Origin: Thermoleophilia bacterium
GTDB lineage: Bacteria > Actinomycetota > Thermoleophilia > Gaiellales > Gaiellaceae
DNA: 8,314 nucleotides
Reading direction: 5' to 3'
Assembly: GCA_013362295.1 (NCBI GenBank)
Contig: JABFWJ010000407.1
Coordinates: forward strand, 1-8,314
Shown here piece after piece: positions 1-6,875 of the stretch. Position numbers and translations under genes: made by a program. How positions within the stretch are numbered: the first letter of the stretch is position 1; every line of letters starts with the position of its first letter. A model generated the notes under the pieces. It saw only the letters and a program-made list of their open reading frames with translations, made no database searches and was not told the origin of the DNA.

Positions 1-866
1 GGAAGCGGCTCGTGCTGCCCGCCGCGCTTGCGGCCGGCGTGTGTGTGCTGCTCGGGCTCGCGGCCGCCCAGCCGGAGCTGAAAAACGCCCAGCGCCGGAC
101 CGTCCGCACCGAGTCGCAGGTGATGTTCGTCGTCGACGTCTCGCGTTCGATGGCGGCCGCTCGCAGCATCAGCTCCCCGACGCGGCTTGCGCGTGCGCGC
201 GCCGCCGTCGTTCGCCTCCGCACGGCCGTGCCCGACGTCCCGAGCGGCCTCGCGGGACTGACCGACCGCGTGCTGCCGTACCTCTTCCCGACCGCTGCTG
301 CGGACGTGTTCGACGAGACGCTGCGCCGCTCGGTGGCGCTCGAGTCGCCGCCGCCGCAGCAGGTGAACACGAACGCGACGAGCTTCGCCGCGCTCACCGC
401 GCTGGCCCGCGACGGCTTCTTCGACCGCACCGCGAAGACCCGTACCTGTGTGCTCGTCACCGACGGCGAGACGCATTCCTACGCGACCGAGGACGTCGCG
501 CGCGCGCTCGACGGGCCGCGCGGCTGTCGCTTGCTCGTCGTACGGGTCGGCGGGGGAAACGAGCACGTCTTCGGCGTGGACGGCTCCCCCGAGGCCGGCT
601 ATGCACCCGATCCGGCCGCGGCAGCGAAGGCGAGGCAGCTGGCCGAGGTCTCCGGCGGCCGCGCGTTCGACGAAGGCGTCCTCGACTCCGCTGCAGCCGC
701 GCTTCGCAGCGCCGCGTCGGTCGGGCCGGTCCGTCGTGAAGTGGCCTCCGCGACGACGCGGGCGCTCGCCCCGTACGCGGCGGCGCTCGCCCTCCTGCTC
801 ACGGTCGTGCTCGTGGTGCTGCGGCTGCGCCGGCCCCGGTTGCGCCTGATTCGTACGTACGCGTAA
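1..866 (+). CDS. Membrane-anchored VWA-domain protein (5' partial)
   Basis: Residues are numbered from the GTG at 12. A hydrophobic N-terminal segment (about 2-20) is followed by a VWA domain (about 36-235) and a C-terminal membrane helix (about 252-271) ending in an Arg-rich tail, so the VWA domain should face outside between two membrane anchors. The metal-ion-dependent adhesion site looks complete: DVSRS (D42, S44, S46), a candidate Thr at T123, and the TDGE motif (D151). This layout resembles BatA/BatB-type and MxaC/MxaL-type VWA proteins, which usually sit near a MoxR ATPase and a DUF58 protein; none is visible here. The frame stays open to the window edge, with Lys-Arg-Leu before the GTG, as expected inside a longer protein, so I treat the gene as truncated by the window. 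A GGAAG at 1-5 would also suit a start at 12, so that start is not excluded. The next gene follows at once, suggesting an operon. The domain call is firm; the role and partner are unknown. Confidence 0.88.
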   Translation, partial: KRLVLPAALAAGVCVLLGLAAAQPELKNAQRRTVRTESQVMFVVDVSRSMAAARSISSPTRLARARAAVVRLRTAVPDVPSGLAGLTDRVLPYLFPTAAADVFDETLRRSVALESPPPQQVNTNATSFAALTALARDGFFDRTAKTRTCVLVTDGETHSYATEDVARALDGPRGCRLLVVRVGGGNEHVFGVDGSPEAGYAPDPAAAAKARQLAEVSGGRAFDEGVLDSAAAALRSAASVGPVRREVASATTRALAPYAAALALLLTVVLVVLRLRRPRLRLIRTYA

Positions 867-913
867 GATTGGTTCGTGACGTCCAGAGCTACGCCATACA
901 GAGCCGCGCGCCC

Positions 914-3685
914 GTGACGCGGAGACTCTGCGTCGCGGCCGTCGTCATCCTCGCAATCGCCATCCCCGTCGCCGCGTCGCTCGCCGCCGGTGTCCACCGA
1001 TCCGCCCTGGCGGCCGGCGACTGGACGTCGTTCGGGCGCACCGCCGACAACAACCGCCTCTCGCCGTTGACGGAGATCACGCCCGCGAACGTCTCGCAGC
1101 TCGAGCGCGTCTACTCCGTCGACTTCCAGAAGGTCGATCCGGACGTCCGGCGCGGCCAGCAGTCGTACCCGCTCGCGATCGGCGGCAAGCTCTTCGTGAC
1201 GACGAACGACGACAACGTCTTCGCGCTGGACGGCGCGACGGGCAAGGTGCTCTGGCAGTACAAGCCGCCGAACAGCGCGTACTTCAAGAACTTCGGGATC
1301 GTCGCGAACCGTGGGCTCGCGTACTGCGACGGCCGGCTCATCATCTCGCAGCTGGACATGAAGCTCGTCGCCCTGCGGCCCAGCGACGGGAAGGTCCTCG
1401 CGGTGACGGCGTTGAGGTCGGACGTACCGAACGCCGCGACCAACTACGGCTACTCGGAGACGAGCGCGCCGATCTGCGCGAATCACCGGCTGCTCGTCGG
1501 CGCCGCCGGCTCCGAGTACGGCATCCGCGGGTTCGTGATGGCGTACACGCCCGACCTGAAGCCCGCCTGGCCGAGCCCCTTCTGGACCGTGCCGCCCGAC
1601 CTCCAGTCCTGGCGCCGCGCGTCGCGCATCGTCGGCGGCGGCGCAGTCTGGACGCCGGTCACGGTCGACACGACGACGAACACCGTCTACTTCGGCACCG
1701 GCTCGGCGACGCCGCTGTACTTCCCCGGCCTCCGGCCCGGCGTCGACCCGAGGACCGACTCGCTGATCGCGGTCGACCTGCGCACCGGGAAGCTGAAGTG
1801 GTGGCAGCAGCTGCTCGCCGGCAACCAGTGGGCGTACGACGTGTCGCAACCGCCGCTCGTCTACACCGGGAAGGTCGGCGGCTCGACGCACCGCGTCGTC
1901 TCGGTCGCGACGATGGAAGGTGTGTGGTTCGCCTTCGACGCAAAGACAGGGCAGCCGTTCCACGAGCGCGTCAAGGTGATCGACCGCGTCGAGCATCCCC
2001 CGCTGCGGCCCGGCCAGCCGGTGACGGTGTTCCCGTCGTCGCTCGGCGGGCTCAACTACTCGCCGGCCGCGTACGACCCCGCGACGAACTACGTCTTCAA
2101 TGCCGCGGCCGAGACGGCCGCCGTCCTGATCCAGCAGAAGCTCACCCCGACGCAGAAGCGGCGGAAGTTCGTGCTCGGCGACGTGTACCTCGGGCTCCAG
2201 AACGGCAGCTTTGGCACGGCGCTGCAGAACTGGCACGACCACGGCTCGATCAGCGCGATCGACGTCTCGACCGGCCGACGCGTCTGGAAGTTCGACACGC
2301 CGGAGCCTGAGCGCGGCGGGGTGACGGTCACCGCGAGCGGCCTCGGCTTCGCCGGTGGCGGTGACGGGCTGCTGCGCGCGTTCGCGCTCAAGACCGGGAA
2401 GGTGTTGTGGACGTCGCAGACGGGGCGCCCGATCGCGAGCGGCCCAACGGTCTTCTCCGCCGGCGGCAAGGAGTACGTAGCGGTGACCGTCGGCGGCACT
2501 CCCACCTCGTCGAACGGCGGGACTGCGTCGCTGCTGCAGGTGTTCGCCCTGAACGGCGGCCGCAAGCTCGCCTCCGCCCAGCAGCCCACGCACGTCGTGC
2601 AGGCTCCCGCGACGCCTACGCGCGCCGCCGCCGCGCCTGCGGCCCGCGCGGCCGCCGGCGCCAAGGCGCGGATCGTCGTCCAGGGCGGTGCGGTCACGCT
2701 CGGGCTCTGGCGGGCGAGCAGCTCGAACGAGGCGACGGTGAACGGCCGGATCCTGCTCGGCGGCAAGCCGGTTCAGGGCGCTCGCGTCGCGGTCGACCGC
2801 TACGTCATTCCGCGCGCCACCGACGCGCAGGGCGGGTTCACCGCGCGCGTCGACTCGACGCTCGCCCGCAGGCACCCGCTGCGGGTCGTCGACGCGTCAC
2901 ACGCGCGCGTCGGCGGCACGGCGCTGACCACCGCTCAGCAGAGCGCGCTGCGCGCGGCGAGCGGCGGCATCTCGGTCGCGTACAGGCTCGTCGAGCTGCA
3001 CGCGAAGCCGCTGCCGAACGGCAACGTCCGCGTCACGGGGCGCGCTCTCCGTGGCGACGGTGCGGCCGCGCCCGGCGTCGTCCTCCTCAGCTACCGGCTG
3101 CAGGGCACGGTCACCGACACCTCCGGCAAGCCGTTGCAGGGCGCGACCGTCGTCACGCGCACGCTCGACCGCGACTTCTGGACGTTCTCGCTGCCGTCCG
3201 ATGCGAACGGGCATTACGTCTCGTTCTTCTCTGCGTCGGACGAGCAGGGGAGCGATCCCGTCCCGCTGCAGGTTCAGGTCGCCTACGGCCGGACGTCGTT
3301 CAGCGCCGGCACGGCGAACGTCAACTTCAAGCGCCTCCGCAGCGCGACGATGGACGTGAAGCTGCCGTCGTCCGGCTCGTCGCTGCCGCTTCCGAGCTCG
3401 TCGGCCGACACCGGCGCCTTCTACCGAGGGCTGCTCGTCGGCGTCCTCGGTCCGCACGGCGTGGTGAAGCCCGTCTCGGCGACCTGGCCCGACGCGCGCG
3501 GCCGCTTCACGATCGTGCTGCCCCACCTCGCGCGCGGCACCGCACTCCGTTTCTGGGAGAGCGACGTGATCACATTCGCACGCTCGGCCGCCCGCCCCGG
3601 CGGCGCGACCGAGGCGAACGCGACTCCGGCGCGGCTGACGAACCGGATCCCGACCGGCATCGCGGTCGTCCGCGTCGGCTCGTAG
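914..3685 (+). CDS. Secreted PQQ-type beta-propeller protein with C-terminal transthyretin-like modules; catalytic residues degenerate
   Basis: This resembles type I quinoprotein alcohol/methanol dehydrogenases. I chose GTG 914 because it gives a classic signal peptide (MTRRL, then a hydrophobic run to about residue 26). TTG 869, two bases after the upstream stop, would add 15 residues and allow translational coupling; neither has a strong ribosome site. Residues 36-550 form the propeller. The entry motif DWTSFGRTADNNRLSPL and repeated blade motifs ending in D-x-x-TGK-x-x-W (102-114, 285-297, 446-460, 486-499) are clear. By motif alignment with known dehydrogenases, the calcium-ligand Glu (E201) and the PQQ-contacting Asn (N381) are kept. 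The ligand Asn of GTGN is Ser (S264), the catalytic Asp of W-D-[YF] is Ala (A307), the active-site Arg is Met (M334), and the vicinal Cys pair is Phe-Gly (127-128). There is no CxxCH haem site. An Ala/Pro linker (555-585) leads to beta modules at 609-663, 727-792 and 835-883 that resemble carboxypeptidase-regulatory (transthyretin-like) domains. The fold is secure; dehydrogenase activity is doubtful. Confidence 0.9.
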   Translation: MTRRLCVAAVVILAIAIPVAASLAAGVHRSALAAGDWTSFGRTADNNRLSPLTEITPANVSQLERVYSVDFQKVDPDVRRGQQSYPLAIGGKLFVTTNDDNVFALDGATGKVLWQYKPPNSAYFKNFGIVANRGLAYCDGRLIISQLDMKLVALRPSDGKVLAVTALRSDVPNAATNYGYSETSAPICANHRLLVGAAGSEYGIRGFVMAYTPDLKPAWPSPFWTVPPDLQSWRRASRIVGGGAVWTPVTVDTTTNTVYFGTGSATPLYFPGLRPGVDPRTDSLIAVDLRTGKLKWWQQLLAGNQWAYDVSQPPLVYTGKVGGSTHRVVSVATMEGVWFAFDAKTGQPFHERVKVIDRVEHPPLRPGQPVTVFPSSLGGLNYSPAAYDPATNYVFNAAAETAAVLIQQKLTPTQKRRKFVLGDVYLGLQNGSFGTALQNWHDHGSISAIDVSTGRRVWKFDTPEPERGGVTVTASGLGFAGGGDGLLRAFALKTGKVLWTSQTGRPIASGPTVFSAGGKEYVAVTVGGTPTSSNGGTASLLQVFALNGGRKLASAQQPTHVVQAPATPTRAAAAPAARAAAGAKARIVVQGGAVTLGLWRASSSNEATVNGRILLGGKPVQGARVAVDRYVIPRATDAQGGFTARVDSTLARRHPLRVVDASHARVGGTALTTAQQSALRAASGGISVAYRLVELHAKPLPNGNVRVTGRALRGDGAAAPGVVLLSYRLQGTVTDTSGKPLQGATVVTRTLDRDFWTFSLPSDANGHYVSFFSASDEQGSDPVPLQVQVAYGRTSFSAGTANVNFKRLRSATMDVKLPSSGSSLPLPSSSADTGAFYRGLLVGVLGPHGVVKPVSATWPDARGRFTIVLPHLARGTALRFWESDVITFARSAARPGGATEANATPARLTNRIPTGIAVVRVGS

Positions 3686-3687
3686 CC

Positions 3688-3720
3688 CGAACCTGATTCC
3701 GCGCAGCGGAACCAGATTCG
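3688..3720. terminator. Imperfect hairpin between convergent genes, likely bidirectional terminator
   Basis: Two 15-base arms (3688-3702 and 3706-3720) flank a 3-base loop and pair at 13 of 15 positions on the + strand. The two mismatches are C-A and A-C there, which become G-U wobbles in the - strand transcript, so that stem is continuous at 15 bp. This favours action on the protease message. No clear U tract follows on either strand; the + side has only GGUUUA about 9 bases on. A second inverted pair, CCGAAC (3687-3692) and GTTCGG (3725-3730), could form an alternative outer stem. The site fills most of the 46-bp gap between two gene ends. It could instead be an mRNA-stabilising hairpin or one copy of a dispersed intergenic repeat. 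Confidence 0.6.
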
Positions 3721-3731
3721 AGCAGTTCGGT

Positions 3732-6700
3732 TTAGGGCGCCCAGCGCGCCGGGAACGCCGCGAGCGGCCGCACGTCCGCGTTCGCGTTGTCCGTGCCCCA
3801 GGACGCGGTGCCCCATGAGGCCGTGCCCCACGAGGCCGTGCCCCAGGACGCAGCGTCCCACGCTGCGGTGCCCCATGAGGCGGTGCCCCACGAGGCGGCC
3901 GACCAGTAGGCGGTGCCCCACGAGGCGGTGCCCCACGAGGCGGTGCCCCAGGAGGCGGTACCCCAGGACGCGGTACCCCAGGACGCGTCCGCCCGCGCGG
4001 TCGTACCCCAGCTCGCGGTGTCGAAGATCGGCGTGGCGCCGCCGGCTGGGTCGGGTACGACGAACTGGTCGATTGCGGCGTTCGCGTTCGGCGGGTCGAC
4101 GACCCCGAGTGCGGCCGCCGCGTCGACCACGCCGACACCGAGCGCGAAGCCCGTGGCGGCGCTGGGCTGCGCGGCGCTCAGCATCAGCGCGCCCTTTACC
4201 TTGTCCGGCGTCCACGTCGGATGGAGCGCGAGCAGGTTGGCGGCGATGCCCGAGACGAGCGGGGCGGCGAACGAGGTGCCCGAGAGCTGCATCCGCCCGG
4301 GCCCGACGACCGCGCCGGGGCGAGACGTGTACAGCGTCGAATCTGTCGGGACGTTCTCGACGATGTAGCGCCCGGTGGCCCCGAGCTCGGGCTTCCCGAA
4401 CCCGTCGGGCGTGTGACCGTAGGCCGACCACGGGGCGGCGAAGTCGTCGCTCGGCGAGGCAGTGTCAGCGGGATCGCTCGCGCCGACGGTGATCACGAAC
4501 GGGTCGTTCGCGGGCGCGAAGGGGACGTCCGACACCGCGCCATTGACCGCGTAGTTGCCGACCGCCGTCACCACGACGACGCCGCTCAGCCAGAGCTGCT
4601 CGATCGCGCGGTCGAGCGGGTCGAAGTTGACGCTGGTCCGCGAGGATCCGAGCAGCGAGAAGTTCGCGACCCCGATGTTGTCCACGGACTTGTGGGTGTA
4701 GATCCAGTCCGCCGCGGCGACGACGTCGCTCGTGAGCGCCATCCCGTCGTCGTCCATCACGTCGATGGAGACGATCGACGCCGTCGGCGCGGCGCCCGCG
4801 TTGCCCTTGGCATGGCCCGCGGCGACCTGCGCGACGAAGCTGCCGTGGCCGTAGCCGTCGGCCGCCGTCCGCTGCGGGAGCGTCGTCAGGCTGACCGAGT
4901 CGGTGACCGTCCCGTCGAGCCCCGGAAGGTTCGGATCGACGCCGGAATCGACGACCGCGATCGCAGGCGGCTTGGCCTGCGCTGCGGCGACCGCCGTCCA
5001 CTGGGCGTCGACATTCGCGGCGTACGGGCCGAGCTGCCAGCTCCAGAAGCCCGACGGCGAGTACGGCGCGATGCGCGGCGTGGGCGCCGACGTCGCGGTC
5101 CCGACCTGGGCGTCGTTGTCCGTCGCGGTGACGAGGACCTGCAGCGTCGAGCCGACGTCGGCGCTCGAGAGCGTGTACGTCTGCGTCGATGCGACCGGCG
5201 AGCACACCCCGCCTCCGGTCGCGTCGCACCGTTGCCAGCTGTAGGCGTACTGCAGCGCGTCGTCGCCCTTCCACGTCCCGGGTGTCGCGGTGAGATCCGA
5301 CTGCGCGACGGGTGTCCCGTCCGCCGTCGGGAGCGTCAGGTTCGTCGGCGGGGCCTGAGGCGCGCTCAGGCCGCCGCCGGTGCCGCCGGTGCCGGAACCG
5401 CCGGTGCTTCCTGTTACACCCGTCGTGCCCGGGTCGACCGTGACCGTCGCCGTGGCCGGCGCCGCGTCTACGACCACGCTCGTGGCAGCCGACATCGCCG
5501 CCGCGCTTGCCGAACCGTCCGTCGCGGTCACGACGATGCGCACTGTCGACCCGACGTCGCCCGCACCCAGCACGTACGTGGACGCGACCGCGCCCGGGAT
5601 GTCGACGCAGGTGCCGTCGGCGAGACAGCGCTGCCATTGCCGGGTCAGCGAGACGACGACACCGCTCCAGGTGCCGTCGTCGGCGGTCAAGGTCTGGCCG
5701 GCCGTCGCCGTTCCGGTGAGCACGGGCGGGGTGAGCTCCGTCGGAGGCGTCGGAGCGGGCGCGGCGGGAGCCGCGCTCACGACCGCGGTCGCCGCCGAGA
5801 CGGCCGTGGAGCTCCCGAGCGCGTCGGTCCCCGTCACGGCCACCTTGAACGTGAAGCCGACGTCCTCCGGACCGAGCGTGTACGTCGGTTTCACGGCTCC
5901 CGGGATCTCGACGCACGCGTCGCCGGCAGCGGAGCAGCGCTGCCACTGGACGCTGAAAGCGAGCGTCGTGCTGCTCCAGATGCCGTCGTCGACGCCGAGC
6001 GTCTCCCCAGCGACGGCGCTGCCCGTGACGATCGGGGACGAGAGCGCGCTCGGAGGCGCGATCTGCGCGACCGGCGCGGGCGCTGCGACGACAACCGTCG
6101 GTGCGGAGGACGAGGTCGCCGTCCCGTCGCCGTTCGTCGCGGTCACGAAGACGACGAGCGTCGAACCGAGGTCGTCCGCGGTCGGGGCGAACGTCGAGTC
6201 GACCGCGCCCGTGACCTCCACGCATGCACCCGTCGCGTCGCAGCGCTGCCATTGGTAGGTGTACGTCGCCTGCGCACCCGACCACTGGCCCGTTGACGCG
6301 GAGAGCAATCCGCCGGTCTCCGCCGCGCCGGTGACCACCGGCGGCTCGAGCACGACGGGCGGGTCGAGGACGCTCGCGCGCAACGCCGCGTCCGGGGTGA
6401 TGGCCAAGATGCGGCTCGACCCCGCGAGCAGCTGGATCTGGTCACCGCTCAGCTCGGCCGCGACCGCGTTGATCGAGGAGAACGTGTCGTTCACGCCGTC
6501 GCCCGTCGCGGGCAAGGCGGTGAGCGCCTGCGTGACCGGTGCTTCGACGCCGGAGGCCGATGCCGTGGGCCGGCCCTGGACGATTACGCGGAAGAGCTGG
6601 TCGGGGTTCGCCGTCGCCGCGTCGAGTAGGGACTGCGGGACATACGCAGGCGCAGGCGGAGGGACCGCACCTGCTGCCGCCGTGGCGCCCGGTGCAAACA

Positions 6701-6788
6701 GCAACAGCATCGCCACCACGGCGAGCGCCGCAGCCGCCAACAGTTGCCCGTAAGTTCTCGCGTCGGCCGTCCGCCCGAGGCGCACCAC
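3732..6788 (-). CDS. Secreted subtilisin-family (S8) serine protease with four Ig-like repeats and an SWGT-repeat tail
   Basis: This is a secreted endopeptidase of the subtilase family, 1018 residues. GTG 6788 is chosen as start because AGGA lies 8 bases upstream. Residues 1-39 form a signal peptide (Arg-rich start, long hydrophobic core, Ala-x-Ala before about 39). Residues 62-138 match an I9-type propeptide, with AAELSGDQIQLLAGSSRI as the typical segment. Four Ig-like repeats follow (about 144-234, 244-336, 348-440, 478-573), with a Gly/Thr/Ser linker at 452-473. The catalytic domain (about 605-890) has all expected residues: D614 in VVDSGVD, H648 in GHGS, oxyanion N745 in AVGN, and S839 in SGTSFAAP. 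Residues 925-999 are an ASWGT array; the protein ends in a short unique tail. Active protease is well supported; the substrate is unknown. It is convergent with the propeller gene and lies 87 bp downstream of the ATPase/TPR gene on the same strand, so it may be read alone or partly with that gene. Confidence 0.95.
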   Translation of the reverse strand: MVRLGRTADARTYGQLLAAAALAVVAMLLLFAPGATAAAGAVPPPAPAYVPQSLLDAATANPDQLFRVIVQGRPTASASGVEAPVTQALTALPATGDGVNDTFSSINAVAAELSGDQIQLLAGSSRILAITPDAALRASVLDPPVVLEPPVVTGAAETGGLLSASTGQWSGAQATYTYQWQRCDATGACVEVTGAVDSTFAPTADDLGSTLVVFVTATNGDGTATSSSAPTVVVAAPAPVAQIAPPSALSSPIVTGSAVAGETLGVDDGIWSSTTLAFSVQWQRCSAAGDACVEIPGAVKPTYTLGPEDVGFTFKVAVTGTDALGSSTAVSAATAVVSAAPAAPAPTPPTELTPPVLTGTATAGQTLTADDGTWSGVVVSLTRQWQRCLADGTCVDIPGAVASTYVLGAGDVGSTVRIVVTATDGSASAAAMSAATSVVVDAAPATATVTVDPGTTGVTGSTGGSGTGGTGGGLSAPQAPPTNLTLPTADGTPVAQSDLTATPGTWKGDDALQYAYSWQRCDATGGGVCSPVASTQTYTLSSADVGSTLQVLVTATDNDAQVGTATSAPTPRIAPYSPSGFWSWQLGPYAANVDAQWTAVAAAQAKPPAIAVVDSGVDPNLPGLDGTVTDSVSLTTLPQRTAADGYGHGSFVAQVAAGHAKGNAGAAPTASIVSIDVMDDDGMALTSDVVAAADWIYTHKSVDNIGVANFSLLGSSRTSVNFDPLDRAIEQLWLSGVVVVTAVGNYAVNGAVSDVPFAPANDPFVITVGASDPADTASPSDDFAAPWSAYGHTPDGFGKPELGATGRYIVENVPTDSTLYTSRPGAVVGPGRMQLSGTSFAAPLVSGIAANLLALHPTWTPDKVKGALMLSAAQPSAATGFALGVGVVDAAAALGVVDPPNANAAIDQFVVPDPAGGATPIFDTASWGTTARADASWGTASWGTASWGTASWGTASWGTAYWSAASWGTASWGTAAWDAASWGTASWGTASWGTASWGTDNANADVRPLAAFPARWAP
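3792..4013 (-). repeat. 15-bp tandem array encoding ASWGT pentapeptides
   Basis: The protease C-terminus (residues 926-999) keeps an exact 5-residue register. It has twelve SWGT units, two altered units (YWSA at 961, AWDA at 976) and one lost unit near 931. At DNA level the unit is about GTGCCCCAGGACGCG on the + strand. The serine codons vary between TCC, TCA and TCG while the residue stays fixed, so the copies are not simply a fresh slippage product and the peptide sequence is probably under selection. I know no named domain for it. The regular small-small-Trp-Gly-Thr pattern suggests a beta-solenoid or a wall- or ligand-binding tail, which is inference only. Confidence 0.9.
5070..6359 (-). 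repeat. Four Ig-like WQRC repeats inside the protease gene
   Basis: Four diverged copies of about 90 residues lie at roughly 6087-6359, 5781-6059, 5469-5747 and 5070-5357. Each runs from a PP-x-(L/V)-T-G type start, through a Trp-Gln/Ser-Trp-Gln-Arg-Cys core, a second Cys 6-8 residues on, a Thr-(Y/F)-x-(L/P) strand and an (E/A)D(V/L)G-(S/F)-T step, to a V-x-(V/A)-T-(A/G)-T strand. The paired cysteines (183/189, 285/292, 388/394, 521/529) probably form one local disulfide per repeat, which fits an exported protein. The fourth copy is set apart by a Gly/Thr/Ser linker and is the most diverged. Such modules commonly serve as spacers or adhesive domains in secreted actinobacterial proteins; no ligand can be inferred. 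Confidence 0.85.
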
Positions 6789-6796
6789 GGACCCCT

Positions 6797-6800
6797 TCCT
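6797..6800 (-). promoter_or_regulatory. Ribosome binding site of the S8 protease gene
   Basis: On the - strand, AGGA within AGGAAGGGG (6792-6800) sits 8 bases before GTG 6788. The next in-frame GTG at 6785 would have an 11-base spacing. This decides the start at 6788, which also yields a full signal peptide. Confidence 0.7.
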
Positions 6801-6840
6801 AAGGAGACGGCCGCATCTCCGATTTCGACAGAGTTCGCTA

Positions 6841-6860
6841 CACGTTAAACGCCGTACGTG
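6841..6860. promoter_or_regulatory. Possible operator: CACGT-N10-ACGTG dyad
   Basis: A 20-bp dyad with perfect 5-bp outer half-sites and a central CG overlaps the candidate -10 and spacer of the protease promoter. An 11-bp palindrome, GTGCCTGGCAC (6858-6868), touches its right end and overlaps the candidate -35. The position suits a repressor site, but arms this short arise easily by chance in GC-rich DNA. Confidence 0.25.
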
Positions 6861-6870
6861 CCTGGCACAA
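6842..6870 (-). promoter_or_regulatory. Weak candidate promoter for the S8 protease gene
   Basis: On the - strand, TTGTGC (6865-6870) and TAACGT (6842-6847) are separated by 17 bp, with the -10 fitting the loose TAnnnT form. A start of transcription near 6835 would leave a leader of about 46 bases before GTG 6788. Each hexamer matches the consensus at only three of six positions, so this is tentative. The 6835-6910 stretch is visibly richer in A and T than its surroundings, as expected for a promoter region. The remaining gap (6789-6875) holds only the ribosome site and short palindromes. Confidence 0.35.
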
Positions 6871-6875
6871 CCTTT

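Noticed and set aside
599..2875. 758-codon open frame on the - strand opposite the VWA and propeller genes
   Set aside because: Its composition is Arg/Ala/Val-rich, with no signal, motif or ribosome site. It lies opposite two well-supported genes and is a typical high-GC antisense shadow.
914..3685. Annotation as a functional alcohol or methanol dehydrogenase
   Set aside because: The catalytic Asp, a calcium ligand and the active-site Arg are replaced, and the vicinal Cys pair and haem site are absent, so a specific enzyme name is not supported.
3792..4013. Regular 15-bp repeats as a possible CRISPR array
   Set aside because: The unit is far too short, there are no spacers, and the repeats are in frame within a coding sequence.
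3913..4368. + strand frame with HEAVP/QDAVP pentapeptides
   Set aside because: A 15-bp unit gives a five-residue repeat in every frame. Only the SWGT frame is continuous with a recognised protein.
2897..4431. Two long - strand frames (2897-4138 and 3421-4431) crossing the convergent junction
   Set aside because: They overlap the propeller and protease coding in other frames. Their Pro/Gly/Arg or Gly/His/Leu repeats are just the 15-bp array read out of frame.
4221..6296. 691-codon open frame on the + strand opposite the protease gene
   Set aside because: It is an Arg-rich low-complexity translation antisense to a protease with all catalytic motifs, so it is a shadow frame.
6858..6868. GTGCCTGGCAC as an intrinsic terminator of the ATPase/TPR gene
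   Set aside because: The stem is only 4 bp with a 3-base loop, and no U tract follows it on the - strand.
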